Positions 44,300-55,812 of a DNA stretch of 64,000 nucleotides are shown here, one piece after another. The notes under the pieces are model-generated. The model was given only the letters and a program-made list of their open reading frames with translations, did not search any database and was not told the origin of the DNA. A program made the translations under genes and the position numbers. Positions within the stretch are counted from its first letter, which is position 1. Each line of letters opens with the position of its first letter. This DNA comes from Stenogyne calaminthoides (lineage: Eukaryota; Streptophyta; Magnoliopsida; Lamiales; Lamiaceae), in assembly GCA_037126765.1 (NCBI GenBank), contig JBBCBC010000012.1:6262001-6326000 (forward strand), written 5' to 3'.

Positions 44300-46057
44300 C
44301 CATATTACTGTTAATATGGCTCCCGGTTATTATTTCCCGTATTTAACATTATCTAGCCCATTAATTAATTCAAGCCACTGAAATAGTTTTCCATTAATTA
44401 ATATCTTTTATCCTTGGTAAAGGAACGGTTCAACATTATTATCCATACCGGAAACTAGTTCCACTTGCAAGATTTGATATGATAAAACTTATGAACCTCC
44501 CAAGGGGGCAAATCGAACAAGCGTACTTGCACACGATTCTCCGTAATAAATCTTAGCAATCACATGTGACCAATAATATTGCCCAAGATATAAAGTATTG
44601 AATCTCGTTGATTCTCTACCCGTAATAAGTCAAAGCAATAATTACTAACCACACGCGATCCTATTTAAGGGACGAAGATTAAGAAATAACGAACCACTGA
44701 GGTCTAATTCTTCCTAGTTCAGCTCAAGAATTTGTCCTCCTCAGAGGTCTCTTCAAAGGCACTAGACATGCACTAGTGTAATCTCTTGGTCAAGACAAGC
44801 CAATCTGAGTCTTACACTTCAACCTTTCACGATGGATTGTTCATTTCCATCTAGGTCGTGAATGGTGTACTTTTGGTTACAAGGAACTGTTAATTTAATC
44901 TTCTGTGATCTGGTATCACTAAATTAACTACACTGTAACACATACTATTTATTGAACAGTTATGTAATAAATATAAGTAACATTCGATGATATTTAAAGC
45001 ATCAGTGATAAACAATTTATTTCAGTAAATAAGTCCGAAATTCAGTCTGATTATACAAAGTAAAAGCATACTTTCCAGTATAATCCCAACAATAGAAGAT
45101 CTGCAATGTTGGGAGATGAATTTAATAAAGAAGATTTTGATTAGATCCCAAAACCCCTGAGTATGACATGTTCAGGATAATCTTGATAGTTAAGTCAGGA
45201 TTCAGTTTTAGAGTGTTCAGGATATTATCTGCACCATGTATAGTCAGCAGATATAGATCAGATAAGATTCAAGACTCAAGAAGTTTCAAGTTTCAAGTCT
45301 CAAGATGAAATGAAGAAACCGAAGTTTCAATATGAAACTGAGAAATTGAAGTTTCAAGATGAAATCGAGAAAACCAAGTTTCAAAGATGAAATCGAGAAA
45401 CCAAGTTTCAAAGATGAAATCGAAAGTCAAGGCTCAAGATGAAATTGAGAAATCAAGACTCGTATATCACCAAGATATCTCTAAAGACTCGAAAGACATC
45501 AAGACTCGACGACAATCAAGACTCAAGATCAAGATATCAAGACAACGGGAAGTTCAAGACACAAGAGTTATCAAGACTCTAGAATCTATCAATGCTCAAG
45601 ATAACCTGAATGTTCTGAGGCACTGAATAATATCTATCTGAAGGATACAATACTGAGAAAAACGCGAATACTCAAAGAAATAGATATTGCCCAAGACATT
45701 CACATGCAGACAAAAGGAACTAAAACTAAGTGTTGTTAAGGTTATATCACTCAGAGATATTGACCAAAAAGAGCCGTTATGTTTGTCTACATTTACTGAA
45801 GACAAGAGCCAATCGTAGGAAGACAACACTGCATTTTTTTCTCGACATCGAAAGTTTATTGTGTCATCAAGCATGTCAAGAGTACTATGTTCCGCATCGC
45901 AAAAAGTGGTGAGTGGCTGCATGAAAAGCATATTGCCTAAAACATGCAAGGGAGTTTTAAACCCTAAAAATAGTCGTTCATCAAACACCATAAGAGAAAA
46001 CTGATGAAGCTATCTCTTCCAACGGATAGTTTTTCAAGAGTGACCTTGGTGATTGCC

Positions 46058-46065
46058 TATAAATA
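46058..46065 (+). promoter_or_regulatory. TATA box in copia 5' LTR
   Basis: GCCTATAAATAC, about 1.06 kb before the LTR end. Conserved in all three LTRs of this family. Confidence 0.65.
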
Positions 46066-46368
46066 CTAGTGACCCTCTACATTGAAGGTTACGGGAAATT
46101 TGTAAGCAACTCAAGAGCTCAAACTTATTCTTGCAAGTTGAAGCACTCGAAAACCCAAGAATTTCCCAAGTGCTTTACATTGAAGAGAGCTCATTCACTA
46201 AGCCTAGTTTTGATAAGATATATCCAAAGCTTAGTAGAGATATCCTAGCCTTTGCATTGTACTTAATTGTAAAGGATATCTCATCCTAGTTGGAAACCAA
46301 CCAAAAAACCCCAAACCCTTTGTAAGGTAGTTTGATTGTGATTGTTGGTGAGTTGGAGTTGTAAAGAG

Positions 46369-46540
46369 TTAAACTACATTGAGGTAGTCAGAAAACTCTA
46401 GAGAAGAAGTGAGTAAACTATCTTGGATAGTCAGAAAGCTTGTGTGTGTTTTGAGTAAGTAAACTACAGAGGTAGTCAGAAAGCTCAATGTAGAAAGGTT
46501 AGTAAACTACATTGAGGTAGTCAGAAAACCTTAGGAAGTG
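46369..46540. repeat. 45-bp tandem array in LTR, four units
   Basis: Units near GTAAACTACATTGAGGTAGT start at about 46369, 46414, 46460 and 46503. The same array is at about 30176-30345 and 42950-43125 in the other LTRs, next to the conserved GTGGTTCAGAGACTCAAGCT block. Confidence 0.8.
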
Positions 46541-47120
46541 GTTAAGGAATTTCTCTGAAGGGTCAGAGAGAGTGGACGTAGGAGCTTGAGTCTCTGAACC
46601 ACTATAACTTGTTGTGTTATCTTGCTTTCTGTACTGCATTGATTATCTGTTGCATATCTTTAACTGAAAGCATATTTTCACTGATATTCAGTTGGAATCA
46701 ATCCTCTGAACTTGCATCTAACTGAATCACAGTCTTAATCACTGTTTCATTAAAGGAAGGTTTTCAGCAAAGCTTAAAACGAGTATAAACTTAGGGTCAA
46801 CCATTCCGCGCATCTGAGTAGCTAGAACAGATAGTTACCAAACTGAACTCACTCTACTGAGGGTACAGTAAGATAGTTATCTGATCCAAGCAACCAGATC
46901 TCTCAAAAACTCAGCTCGGGCTTGGGATTATCCGAGGCTTCAAAAGCAACAGATCATTGTCTCATGTAGACTTTGACTCGTATGATCTCAGGCTTCTCGG
47001 GGCAAATCACCAGACAACAACGACCCATCCGACCTCAATGAAGAAAAAAGTTTTAAAATCATCAACACGCGTGTATTCCCCCATACACGTGTAAGACTCG
47101 TTAGCACCGGGACCAACAAG

Positions 47121-47132
47121 TGGTATCAGAGC
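47121..47132 (+). other. Copia primer binding site (tRNA-Met type)
   Basis: TGGTATCAGAGC, two bases after the LTR end. It is missing in the minus-strand copy. Confidence 0.92.
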
Positions 47133-47242
47133 AATGGTTCAACTTGACCACCTGCTTTGTTGACCATAGTCTAATTTGCTTAAAGACTCCCGTGGTCTAC
47201 TGAACAGATCTATTTGCTGAAATCTTACAAGGCTCAGACATC

Positions 47243-49645
47243 ATGCCTTCTAAGAAACTTCCAATGTTCTCAGTTGAGAGCTATGATTTGTGGAGATTAA
47301 GAATGCAGGCTCATCTGTATTCTAAGCATGAAAGAATGTGGAGAGTGGTTTCTGAAGGACCATTCAAATTCACTATTGTGAATCCCAGAGTTACTGAAAC
47401 TGAGAGAAATGATCCCAGGACTGAATTTCCAAAGTCTGATGATCAACTTACTCCTGATGAGAGGAAGTTAGTCAATCTTGACTATAATGCAAAAGATACT
47501 TTATATAACACTATTGATGATGGTGTTATGGGGATGATTTCTCATTGTAATACTGCCAAAGAAATATGGGATACACTTGCTGTGATGTGCCAAGGCACAG
47601 ATCATATTAAAGAGAACTAACTTTCTGTTGCAATTGGAAATTTTGATAGTTTTGAAATGGAAGATGGTGAATCTATTGACAAACTGGAAGTCAGATTCAC
47701 TAGTATAATGAATGATCTGAATGCTCTTGGAAAGAGATACCCACAAAGAGAAGTGGCATTGAAAATTCTTAGAAGACTATCTAAGAAATGGGATATTCAT
47801 GCAGTGGTGATTGAAAACACCAAAAACATTGATTCAATGCCATACCAACAAGTTTTCTCTGAGATGAAAGCTTATGAGTTTGTGATTGATAAGAAATCAA
47901 AGAAAGCTGACAGCAAAGATGATTCTTCATCTAGTAAAAATGCGGCCTTCAAAGCCAAAGAAAAACCTGTAAGACTAGAAAGTCAGAGAACTCACTTGCC
48001 AAAAATCAGGATGAGCTAGAGGATAAGCTAATACTGATGGCAAGGAGGTTTGAAAGGCTTAATAGCAGATATGGAAAATATAAAAAATATTACAGGAATC
48101 ACAGGTACCAGAGAGACTCAAAAGCTGAGGACAGAATCACTGAGAAAAGAAAGGACCAGAAAGCTGAAGGATCTTCATCCAAAAAGAAGGACTCCAAGAC
48201 TAAGGAGGAAAGTGATCAGGATGATGATGCTAACAGATGCTACAACTGCCAAAAGAAAGGTCATTTTCAATATGACTGTTCTGAGCTAAGTGCTAAGGAG
48301 AGAAAGAAAGGAAAGCAAAGAGAGACAAGAAGTTCTCCAGCAAGAAAGCCATGATTGCAGAGGAAGAAGAACATTCTGAAGAAGGTTCCAGTTCTTCAGA
48401 TGAGATGTTCTCAGATAGTGACAGTGATGACATTTGTCTAATGGTTGTGGAGGAGGTAAATTCTTCCATCTCTGTTGCTGCTCCTACACAAGCACATGAG
48501 TTATCAAGTTCTACTGTGAACAGTAATTTTGACCTGATGGATTCTTTTGAGAGTCTTATGAAGGACTATGCTGTGTTACAAGAACTGGTAAATGAAACTC
48601 AAGAGCAGAACAAAGAACTGACTGCTGAGAATCTAAAGTGGAAAGACTCTAAGAAAAAGAGAAGTTGATAGAGACCCTAAATGGAAAATTAGAGAAATCC
48701 ATTGAGGAGATTCAGCTTATCAGAACTGAGTTCAATGACCTCTTTGAGAAGCATGAAACTCTAAAGAAATGTGAGGATAGTGCCCAGAGAAAGCTAGCTC
48801 TATTGAATTCTGCATCTAAAGTGATAGATGAAATTCAGAGTTATCAAAGACCTACCACTATAAAAGCTGGATTGGGATACATTCCAGAGGGAACCTCACA
48901 AGGTCATCTGAATGTTGTTTTTAGTAGCACTAAGACTGTCTTTGTTAAACAAGTGTCACATTATCTTCTGACTGAAGAAAGGCCCAAAGTTTTAGACAAG
49001 GGTAAAGGACCTATGGTTCCAGAAAAACTGAATGTTCAGGGAAGAAAGCCCAGACCTCAGGAAAAGGGTAGAAAACCTGACCACTCAGTAGGAAATCTTC
49101 AGGCCAGTACTTCAAAGCCTCAGGCTAAGAATACCAACCTGAAGAGATCTGCACTGAACCAGTAGAGGAATTTTCAGAAGAGAAACACTCAACAGAGACA
49201 TTCTCAACTGAAAAGACCAAGTCCTCAGATTACTGAAAGACCCCAATTTCAGTACAGGCAACCCAAACCCCACTTGCCTAAGGGTAAAGGTTTCCTGAAC
49301 CCAAGTCAATAGAGACAAAGACTAGCTGCACAAAAGCCAAAGTACTTGAACAAAAGCCATGTACCCAAGAAAAACTCTAAGGCTCATGTTCATGCTAAGG
49401 CTAGCACTCATACACAAGACACTGTCAAGGCACCAAGGGTGGTGAATGTGTATGTAGATGTTTATGGAAGACAAATCAGCCACTCTAAAGTAATTAGAGT
49501 TGTTAGGCAGATTTGGATTCCAAAAGGTACAACTAACCTGGTAGGACCCTACATCAAATGGGTACCTAAGAACTTATCTGTTTTTCAGGTGAAAAACAAG
49601 GGCACTAAGCTGAATGAAGACAACATAGCACTGATGAGTGGAGAT
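47243..49645 (+). pseudogene. gag: Copia gag, long, with point stops
   Basis: Starts MPSKKLPMFSVESYDLWRLR, 110 bp after the primer site. The helical gag domain follows, with a TAA at 47618 (after DHIKEN) and continuation as LSVAIGNFDSFEMEDGESID in the same frame. The knuckle CYNCQKKGHFQYDC is at about 48238-48280. A Ser/Glu-rich acidic stretch, coiled coil (about 48590-48790) and a basic Gln/Pro-rich region follow. Slips occur near 48015, 48330 and 48665. TAG stops at 49162-49164 and about 49310 sit where the minus copy has CAG. Length before the protease is about 790 codons, which is long for copia and typical of Sireviruses. Confidence 0.88.
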
Positions 49646-51550
49646 GAAATGGCTCCTGATGTATGGTATCTTGACAGTGGATGTTCAAGACATATGACAG
49701 GATATAAGCAAATACTCACTAACTATGTTGAGCAAAGAGGCACTCATATCACATTTGGAGACAACTCCAAAGGACAAACTGAAGGATATGGAACTCTTGA
49801 AATTGATTCTGTTCATATCCATGGTGTTACATATGTATCTGGTTTGAAGCATAACTTGCTTTCTATAAGCCAATTCTGTGACAAGGGATTCAATGTTGGG
49901 TTCTCAAAGAACTTATGCTATGTGAAAGACAATATTTCACAAAAAATACTACTGACTGGTACTAGAAAAGGAAATGTGTATCTTGCTGATTGGAGTTCAA
50001 CTCCTAAAGATACATGTTTGGTTGCAAAAAGTTCCACAGATACCAGTTGGTTGTGGCTCAAAAGGATGAATCACCTAAATTTCAAAACCCTGAACAAACT
50101 TGCAAGATTAGCACTTGTGAGGGGGTTACCAAATGAAGTGTTTAGCAAAGAACATGTTTGTGATGTTTGTCAAAAAAGGAAAACAAATCAGAGCATCATT
50201 TAAAAGCAAAGTAGATGTTTCTACTGAAAGAATACTTCAACTGTTGCATATGGATCTTTTTGGTCCAGTAACACCAGTGAGCACTAATGGCAGGAAATAC
50301 ACACTTGTGGTAGTTGATGACTACTCCCGATATACATGGGTCATATTCTTACTCAGTAAGAAAGAGACTCAGATAAAACTGTCTGAACTACTAAAAAGGC
50401 ACAGTACTGAAAAGAATCTGAGTGTGGTCAAAATCAGATCAGATAAAGAAACTGAGTTTATCAATCATATTATATCTGATTATTGTGCAGGAAATGGAAT
50501 AACTCATGAAACATCAGCTGCAAGGACCCCACAACAAAATGGTGTTGCTGAAGAAGAAACAGGACTCTGAAAGAAGCTGCAAGGACAATGATAGCTGAAG
50601 CTGATATTCCTAAAAGATTTTGGGCTGAAGCTGTCAACACTGCATGCTACTCTCAGAACAGATCCATGCTGACCAAGAGTCAAGGAAAAACTCCATATGA
50701 ACTATGGAATGAAAGGAAGCCTCTTGTTTCTTTCTTTCGTGTGTTTGGTTGCAAGTGTTTCATACACAATAATGGTAAAGATCAATTGAAAACCTTTGAT
50801 AGCAAAGCTGATGAAGGGATATTCTTAGGATATTCTGAAGTCAGTAAAGCCTTCAGAGTTTACAACTATAGGACTCTTATTGTGGTTGACACCTCATGTT
50901 GTTTTTGATGAATCTACTTGTGTTCAGAAGAAACGGGAATATGAAACAGGAGAACTAACCAAGAGAATCACCAGACTTAGCCTGAAAAAGAATGATGAAA
51001 CATCCTCTGAACATGAAAAGAAGAAGTCAGTCACTTTCTATGAATGGAGTGAATCAGACTCAGACAAAGAACTTCAGGATGTAAAAACTCAGGATGGTGA
51101 GACTCAGGATGGAAATTCTCCACTGAAGGAAAGCCAACACACTAAAGCTGACCAATCTGAACAGACACCAGTTCAGACTCAGGTATGTGATGCCAATGAA
51201 GATGTGGTCACAGCTGAGGCAAACTCTGAATCTATCAACCAAAGGGGAACAAATGTCTCTGACAATGTTCTGAATGGAATTTCCCCTGAGGAAGATGATT
51301 CCCTTTCTCCTTTTCTGTTGTTCCCTGAATTTAATGAACTGCCTGAACGTAACATTTCTAATGTTGAGGATACTATTGAAGGGGGAACATCCAGAAGAAG
51401 ATGGTTGGATAGTCATCCTTCAAGTCAGATTGTGGGTGATCCAACATATGGTGTCAAAACAAGAAGGTTCCATGGTGAAAGTACATTATTCTGCTGCTTC
51501 CTATCTGAGAAGGAACCTACTGAGATTGAAGAAGCTCTACAGGATTCATT
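49646..51550 (+). pseudogene. Copia protease and integrase, broken in places
   Basis: Protease: DVWYLDSGCSRHMTGYKQIL at about 49660 with D-S-G intact. Integrase: zinc domain (LKRMNHLNFKTLNKLARLAL...CDVCQK; the first His of HKRM is lost), core with HMDLFGPVTPVSTNGRKYTL, VVVDDYSRYTW and IRSDKETEF (usually SDKGTEF), then TPQQNGVAEEET where a one-base slip removes the ERRN ending. The next frames give FWAEAVNTACYSQNRSMLTK, CFIHNNGKDQLKTFDSKADE and DTSCCF, then a charged linker with KTQDGETQDGNS. The pol linker ends at SRRRWLDSHPSSQIVGD...EALQDSFW. Confidence 0.88.
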
Positions 51551-53031
51551 TTGGATTACTGCATGCAAGAAGAGCTGAATCAATTCTCAAGGAATGAAGT
51601 TTGGGAGCTAGTGGATAGACCTATGAGGCACAATGTGATTGGAACCAAGTGGGTGTTCAAGAATAAGAGAGATGAGAACAACAACATTGTAAGAAACAAG
51701 ACAAGGCTAGTTGCACAAGGTTATTCCCAAGAATAAGGCTTGGATTTTGATGAAACCTTTCACCTGTTGCAAGACTAGAAGCCATCAGATTGTTTCTTGC
51801 ATATGCTGCCCACATGAAATTCAAAGTCTATCAGATGGATGTGAAAAGTGCATTTCTGAATGGTGTGCTTAAGGAAGAGGTTTATGTGGAACAACCTCCT
51901 GGTTTCAGACAGAATGACCAAGTTTACAGGCTCAGAAAAGCCTTGTATGGTCTTAAGCAAGCACCTAGAGCATGGTATGATACACTTTCTCAGTTTCTTG
52001 CTGATCATGGTTTTATCAAAGGAACTGTTGATAGGACTTTGTTCAGGATAGAAGATGGGGAAGATATCTTACTTGTTCAGATTTATGTAGATGACATCAT
52101 ATTTGGATCTCCAAATCATCAGTTGTGTGAAAAGTTTTCTACACTGATGAAAGGAAAGTTTGAGATGTCAATGATGGGGGAGATGAATTTCTTTCTTGGA
52201 CTTCAGGTGAAACAGACTAAGGAAGGAATCTTCATCAACCAAGCAAAGTACAACAGAGATCTTATTGCAAAGTATGGTGTACCGAATTGCAATGCAGTTA
52301 GAATTCCCATGAATACTAACTACAAGATGGATCCTGATCCTGAAGGCAAATCAGTAAGTCACAGTGATTATAGAGGGATCATTGGATCATTGCTATATCT
52401 CACAGCAAGTAGGCCTGATATAACATTTGCTGTTGGGATATGTGCAAGATACCAAGCTAATCCCAAGGCTAGTCACATGGAGGCTGCCAAAAAGATACTG
52501 AAATATCTTAAGGGCACTGTGAATAGAGGATTGTGGTATCCAACTGATGATAACCTTGAATTAACTGGTTATTCAGATGCTGATTGTGGAGGGTGTAGAA
52601 TTGACAGGAAGTCCACCACATGAACTTGTCAATTTCTTGGAAGTAAGTTGATATCCTGGTTTTCAAAGAAACAGACCTTAGTAGCAACCAGTACTACTGA
52701 AGCTTAATACATGGCTGCAGGAAGCTGTTGTGCACAGATTCTTTGGCTCAGACAACAATTGAGGGATTATAAGATTATAGTCAATGAAGTACCAATATTT
52801 TGTGATAATAATAGTGCTATTGCTATTAGACAAAATCCGGTATTGCACACCAGATGTAAGCATGTGGATATCAGACATCACTTCATCCGAGATCATGTTG
52901 AGAAGAAAGACATCAGGATGGAGAAGATTCATACTGATAAACAGAGAGCTGATATCTTGACTAAACCTTTGGCTGAATTAAGATTTCAGGAACTATCAGT
53001 TGAATTAGGGATGTTAGATCCAGGTGTATAG
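51551..53031 (+). pseudogene. Copia reverse transcriptase and RNase H, three stops
   Basis: RT start: NEVWELVDRPMRHNVIGTKW, NKTRLVAQGYSQE, then TAA at about 51735. 51790-52623 is open: QMDVKSAFLNGVLKEEVYVE, LYGLKQAPRAWYDTLSQFL, YVDDIIFGSPNHQL (Y99-D102 of this frame, catalytic DD present), DYRGIIGSLLYLTASRPDIT. RNase H: GYSDADCGGCRIDRKSTT, then TGA at 52621, TAA inside TSTTEA.YMAAGSCC (about 52707), and 52711-53031 with VPIFCDNNSAIAIRQNPVLH and HTDKQRADILTKPLAELRFQ. Apart from the three stops the catalytic residues are present. Confidence 0.9.
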
Positions 53032-53707
53032 AGCAAATCTGAAAAATTGAAGGTTTTCAGATGCATGAGGTTTTCTCAGGATTCTACTGAGAAACTCAGG
53101 ATAAAATTGGAAGTACTGAAATCTGAGTCTTGGGAAACTCAGATATACTGAAGATCAGTACTCAGTATTATACCGATCTGGCCCAGTACTCAGTATCATA
53201 CTGACCCCGTTCAGTACTCAGTATTATACTGACATTTTATCAAGGTCAAAATTCAGTAAGACTGATAGAGGGAAATTAGTCTGAAGAAGTAATGACTCAT
53301 GCAACTCATTTATTGCCTAACTGAATCTCAGTAATCATTGGCAATTAATATCAAAACACCTGAAGGGAATATTTGGGCGGGACCTTTGAAATACCCGAAG
53401 GAGGTCAATGGTCTGCAGGAACAGTAATTAATTACACTGTTCATTAATCACTAATAAGGTTAAATTGGCGGCATATTATTCGTGAAATTGTCCTTCAATA
53501 TACCCGATTAGTCGGTGTTTAATCTCAATCGTTGATTTATTCAATCGATACGATTTCCCATGAATCAATTCTATATATTCATTGAGAATTCATTCACAAG
53601 CCCCATTTCATAACCTTCGTTCTCAAAAACACTCTGCAACTCAAAACCCTTCATTCGTCCAGAAAAACTTCATCGTTCTCATAACCCTTCACTCAAAAAT
53701 CCTTCAA
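53032..53707 (+). other. Spacer between pol and post-pol ORF, plus copia
   Basis: Non-coding. It matches the minus-strand element's 35791-36423 in parts. At 53150-53230 CAGTACTCAGTATTATACTG recurs three times with small changes. A TATA box at 53571-53580 precedes the extra ORF. Confidence 0.7.
53571..53580 (+). promoter_or_regulatory. Internal TATA box before the post-pol ORF
   Basis: CTATATATTC, 136 bp before the ATG at 53708. The same ten bases lie 125 bp before the matching ATG of the minus-strand copy. Confidence 0.5.
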
Positions 53708-53754
53708 ATGACTTTCTCCATTTATGATAAACTTTCTATTTCCAACAAGCCATG
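53708..53754 (+). pseudogene. Post-pol ORF, 5' end only, cut by insertion
   Basis: MTFSIYDKLSISNKPC, matching MAPTIFEKLAETNKPW of the minus-strand element. The third copia element starts directly after (TGTAGGTCCC at 53755). The rest would lie beyond that element, outside the window. Confidence 0.75.
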
Positions 53755-55589
53755 TGTAGGTCCCGAACGGGTTTTGTGAGGGTGGAAGTCTAGAGGGGAG
53801 GGGTGAATAGACTTCTAAAACTTTTCGTGCGGATCAGGTGTGAACTGCAGATTACCCGATCAGAGTGCTAGTGTATCAGTTTAGACTGATGGCAATCTTA
53901 CTGAGTGCCTAAGGGCAGATCCGTTTGATATCTGTCAGTTTAACTGAATGGTGCGGAAGCTTGTTTTTACCCGTGTGAAAAACCAGTTTTATCAATCAGA
54001 TTCTTAAGTCAGTTTTCAACCAGTTGACTAAGGTGTCAATCTGATCAGATCAGTTGCTTGGTGCATCACTTAGAATATGTATGCTGTTTTAAACTCAGTT
54101 GTGTGACTTGTGTAAAGCAGTAAGAAAGCAAGTAAATGCACACAAGACTTTTTATAGTGGTTCAGACGAAACCCGTCCTACGTCCACTCTTCCCTTAACA
54201 CAGGGGAACCTTAACCTACTTTAACCTGCGGGACTTATACCCCTCACGGGATGGCCGAGATGTTTACCGAGTTCTCACTCTACAAACTTAACCTGCGGGA
54301 CTTATATCCTTCAAAAAGGATGGCCGAGATGTTTACCGAGTTCCCACTCAAGCTTAACCTACGGGACTTATATCCTTTACAGGATGGTCGAGATGTTTAC
54401 CGAGTTCCCACTCTACAAACATAACCAGCGGGACTTATATCCTTCAAAAAGGATGGCCGAGATGTTTATTGAGTTCTCACTCTACAGACTTAACCTAACT
54501 TGCGTTTGGGTAAAGAATGTTTGAGGGTTCCAACTGGAAATCTATCCTGGTGCTTTAGGTATCCAAAATTCTAGTGGATAGGATTTCTTGCTAAGAACTA
54601 ATGGGATGAACACTCTAAGAATAATCTTCAAATATGGTGTTCTTTGAGTGGAGATTTTGCTGTAGCTTTAGCTTCTTTGCGGTGTCTTCGTGTACGTTCT
54701 TTGCTTGTTTTCACTCGTTGGTCCTTGTCTTCAAAGTGAAGATCGATCCCATTTTATAGACCTCGAAATCAAAGAGCCTTTGGAGAGCAATTTGAATTTT
54801 GGGCTATATTAGGTAGGTTGTAGGATATGGTTGTGACGTGCTCCGATTATCGGCATGGCCGTAGGCATGATTAGCGTCGTTTTTGTCTGCAGCGTCGTAT
54901 CCCGCATTGTCAGCTCTTTTTGTGCACGTGTCGCTTTCTCCTTGGCTTCGCAGGCGGCACTTCAGAAATTTGTCCGTTAGACGATTGATATTCCTTTTGT
55001 AGAAGATTCGTCTTGTCTGGTGTATCTTTTGATGTCACCAGGTGTGAGCTGACTTGATCAGGTAACTGATCAGTCTACCTTGTTTGAGTCTTCAGATGCA
55101 CATTGTCTTAGCTCAATATGCAGACTCCGCTGAATGTAGGTCTTCAGATCTTTTGATCTTCAGGTGTCTCTGAGCCTCAACGTATTCAGTCATACTGAGT
55201 CTTTAGGTTTGTTACTGAGTTTTCGTGGCTTGTCCGAGTCTTGTGTTCATCCGAGTCTTCGAGCTCATCTTCAGCTCATCTGAGTCTTCAGGTTCATCTG
55301 AGTCTTCAGTGTCTTCTTGTCTTCACCTGATCTTCTGACTTCTTGTCTTCTGATTTGTGCTTAGTCATCTGATCATCTGACCTTATCTGGGTCATCTGAT
55401 ACTTCGACCTGACCTATACATATTGAGTTCCCCCTCAATATGTGACCTATATTTTACATCAGCTATCTATACATTTCAGCTGGTCATCTTAATCTGATTA
55501 TAAGTCATCAGTCAGCTAACAGGTCTGACTGGTCCTATTACAACCTGTTTTGGAACTTCCATCAAAACTAAATTACATATTTCCCAACA
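53755..55589 (-). repeat. 3' LTR of second copia family
   Basis: 1835 bp, TGTAGGTCCC...ATTTCCCAACA. It shares TTTATAGTGGTTCAG and CTACGTCCACTCT with the first family, but in place of that family's 45-bp array it has its own 67-bp array. TATA on the minus strand at 54752-54758 (TTTTATA on +). A GAGTCTTCAG-rich degenerate repeat occupies about 55240-55340. Confidence 0.87.
54221..54489. repeat. 67-bp tandem array in LTR, four units
   Basis: Units start at about 54221, 54288, 54354 and 54422. Each holds TTAACCTGCGGGACTTATA, a small inverted ATCC...GGAT, GGCCGAGATGTTTACCGAGT and a CACTCTACAAAC-like end. Confidence 0.88.
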
Positions 55590-55605
55590 ATTTCTCCCTT
55601 TTTGA
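55590..55605 (-). other. Polypurine tract of second copia family
   Basis: TCAAAAAGGGAGAAAT on the minus strand, directly before the LTR start TGTTGGGAAATATG. It corresponds to the tract at 31725-31740. Confidence 0.85.
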
Positions 55606-55812
55606 TGGAACCAAAACACTTAACCATACTTAATCAGAAAAACAGATACCATGAATGGAAATGTAGATAATGCAAACAGTTCATATCTCAGAAGACAATG
55701 AGATGTTGTCTTAGAATCAGTGAGATGGAAGATTTCATTCAGATAGGCATGTGCATTGTAGAATACATGAAAAGCGTACCTATCATCTGATTCCAAGTTG
55801 TCTTCTTCAGGT

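Larger units (their letters stand above)
28522..45091 (-). mobile_element. Solo LTR (about 1.83 kb) interrupted by a copia element
   Basis: Starts TGTTGGGGAATTAATT and ends ATAATCCCAACA. A perfect 5-bp target duplication ATAGA flanks it (28517-28521 and 45092-45096). The two visible arms are 28522-29572 and 44305-45091. Between them sits the 14.7 kb copia element with its own CCATA duplication. No internal retrotransposon sequence of its own is present, so it is a solo LTR from LTR-LTR recombination. I cannot name its superfamily. The strand is a guess. Confidence 0.88.
45107..47118 (+). repeat. 5' LTR of plus-strand copia element
   Basis: 2012 bp, TGTTGGGAGATG...GGGACCAACA. TATA box TATAAATA at 46058-46065. 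The part from about 46760 to 47060 differs from the other two LTRs mainly by CG in place of CAG or CTG. Confidence 0.92.
45107..53754 (+). mobile_element. Sirevirus-like copia element, plus strand, interrupted
   Basis: Same family as 29573-44299, in opposite orientation and only 15 bp from the solo LTR. The 5' LTR, primer site, gag, protease, integrase, RT, RNase H, spacer and the first 47 bp of the post-pol ORF are present. A third copia element starts at 53755, and the remaining 3' part, if it exists, lies beyond the window. The left target duplication should be TGCAA (45102-45106). gag-pol reads well apart from point stops and a few slips, so this is the best copy of this family here. Confidence 0.9.

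Noticed and set aside
47121..47132. tRNA gene fragment
   Set aside because: TGGTATCAGAGC is the retrotransposon primer site after an LTR. No cloverleaf surrounds it.
54221..54489. CRISPR-like array
   Set aside because: Units are tandem, have no unique spacers and lie in an LTR of a plant retrotransposon.
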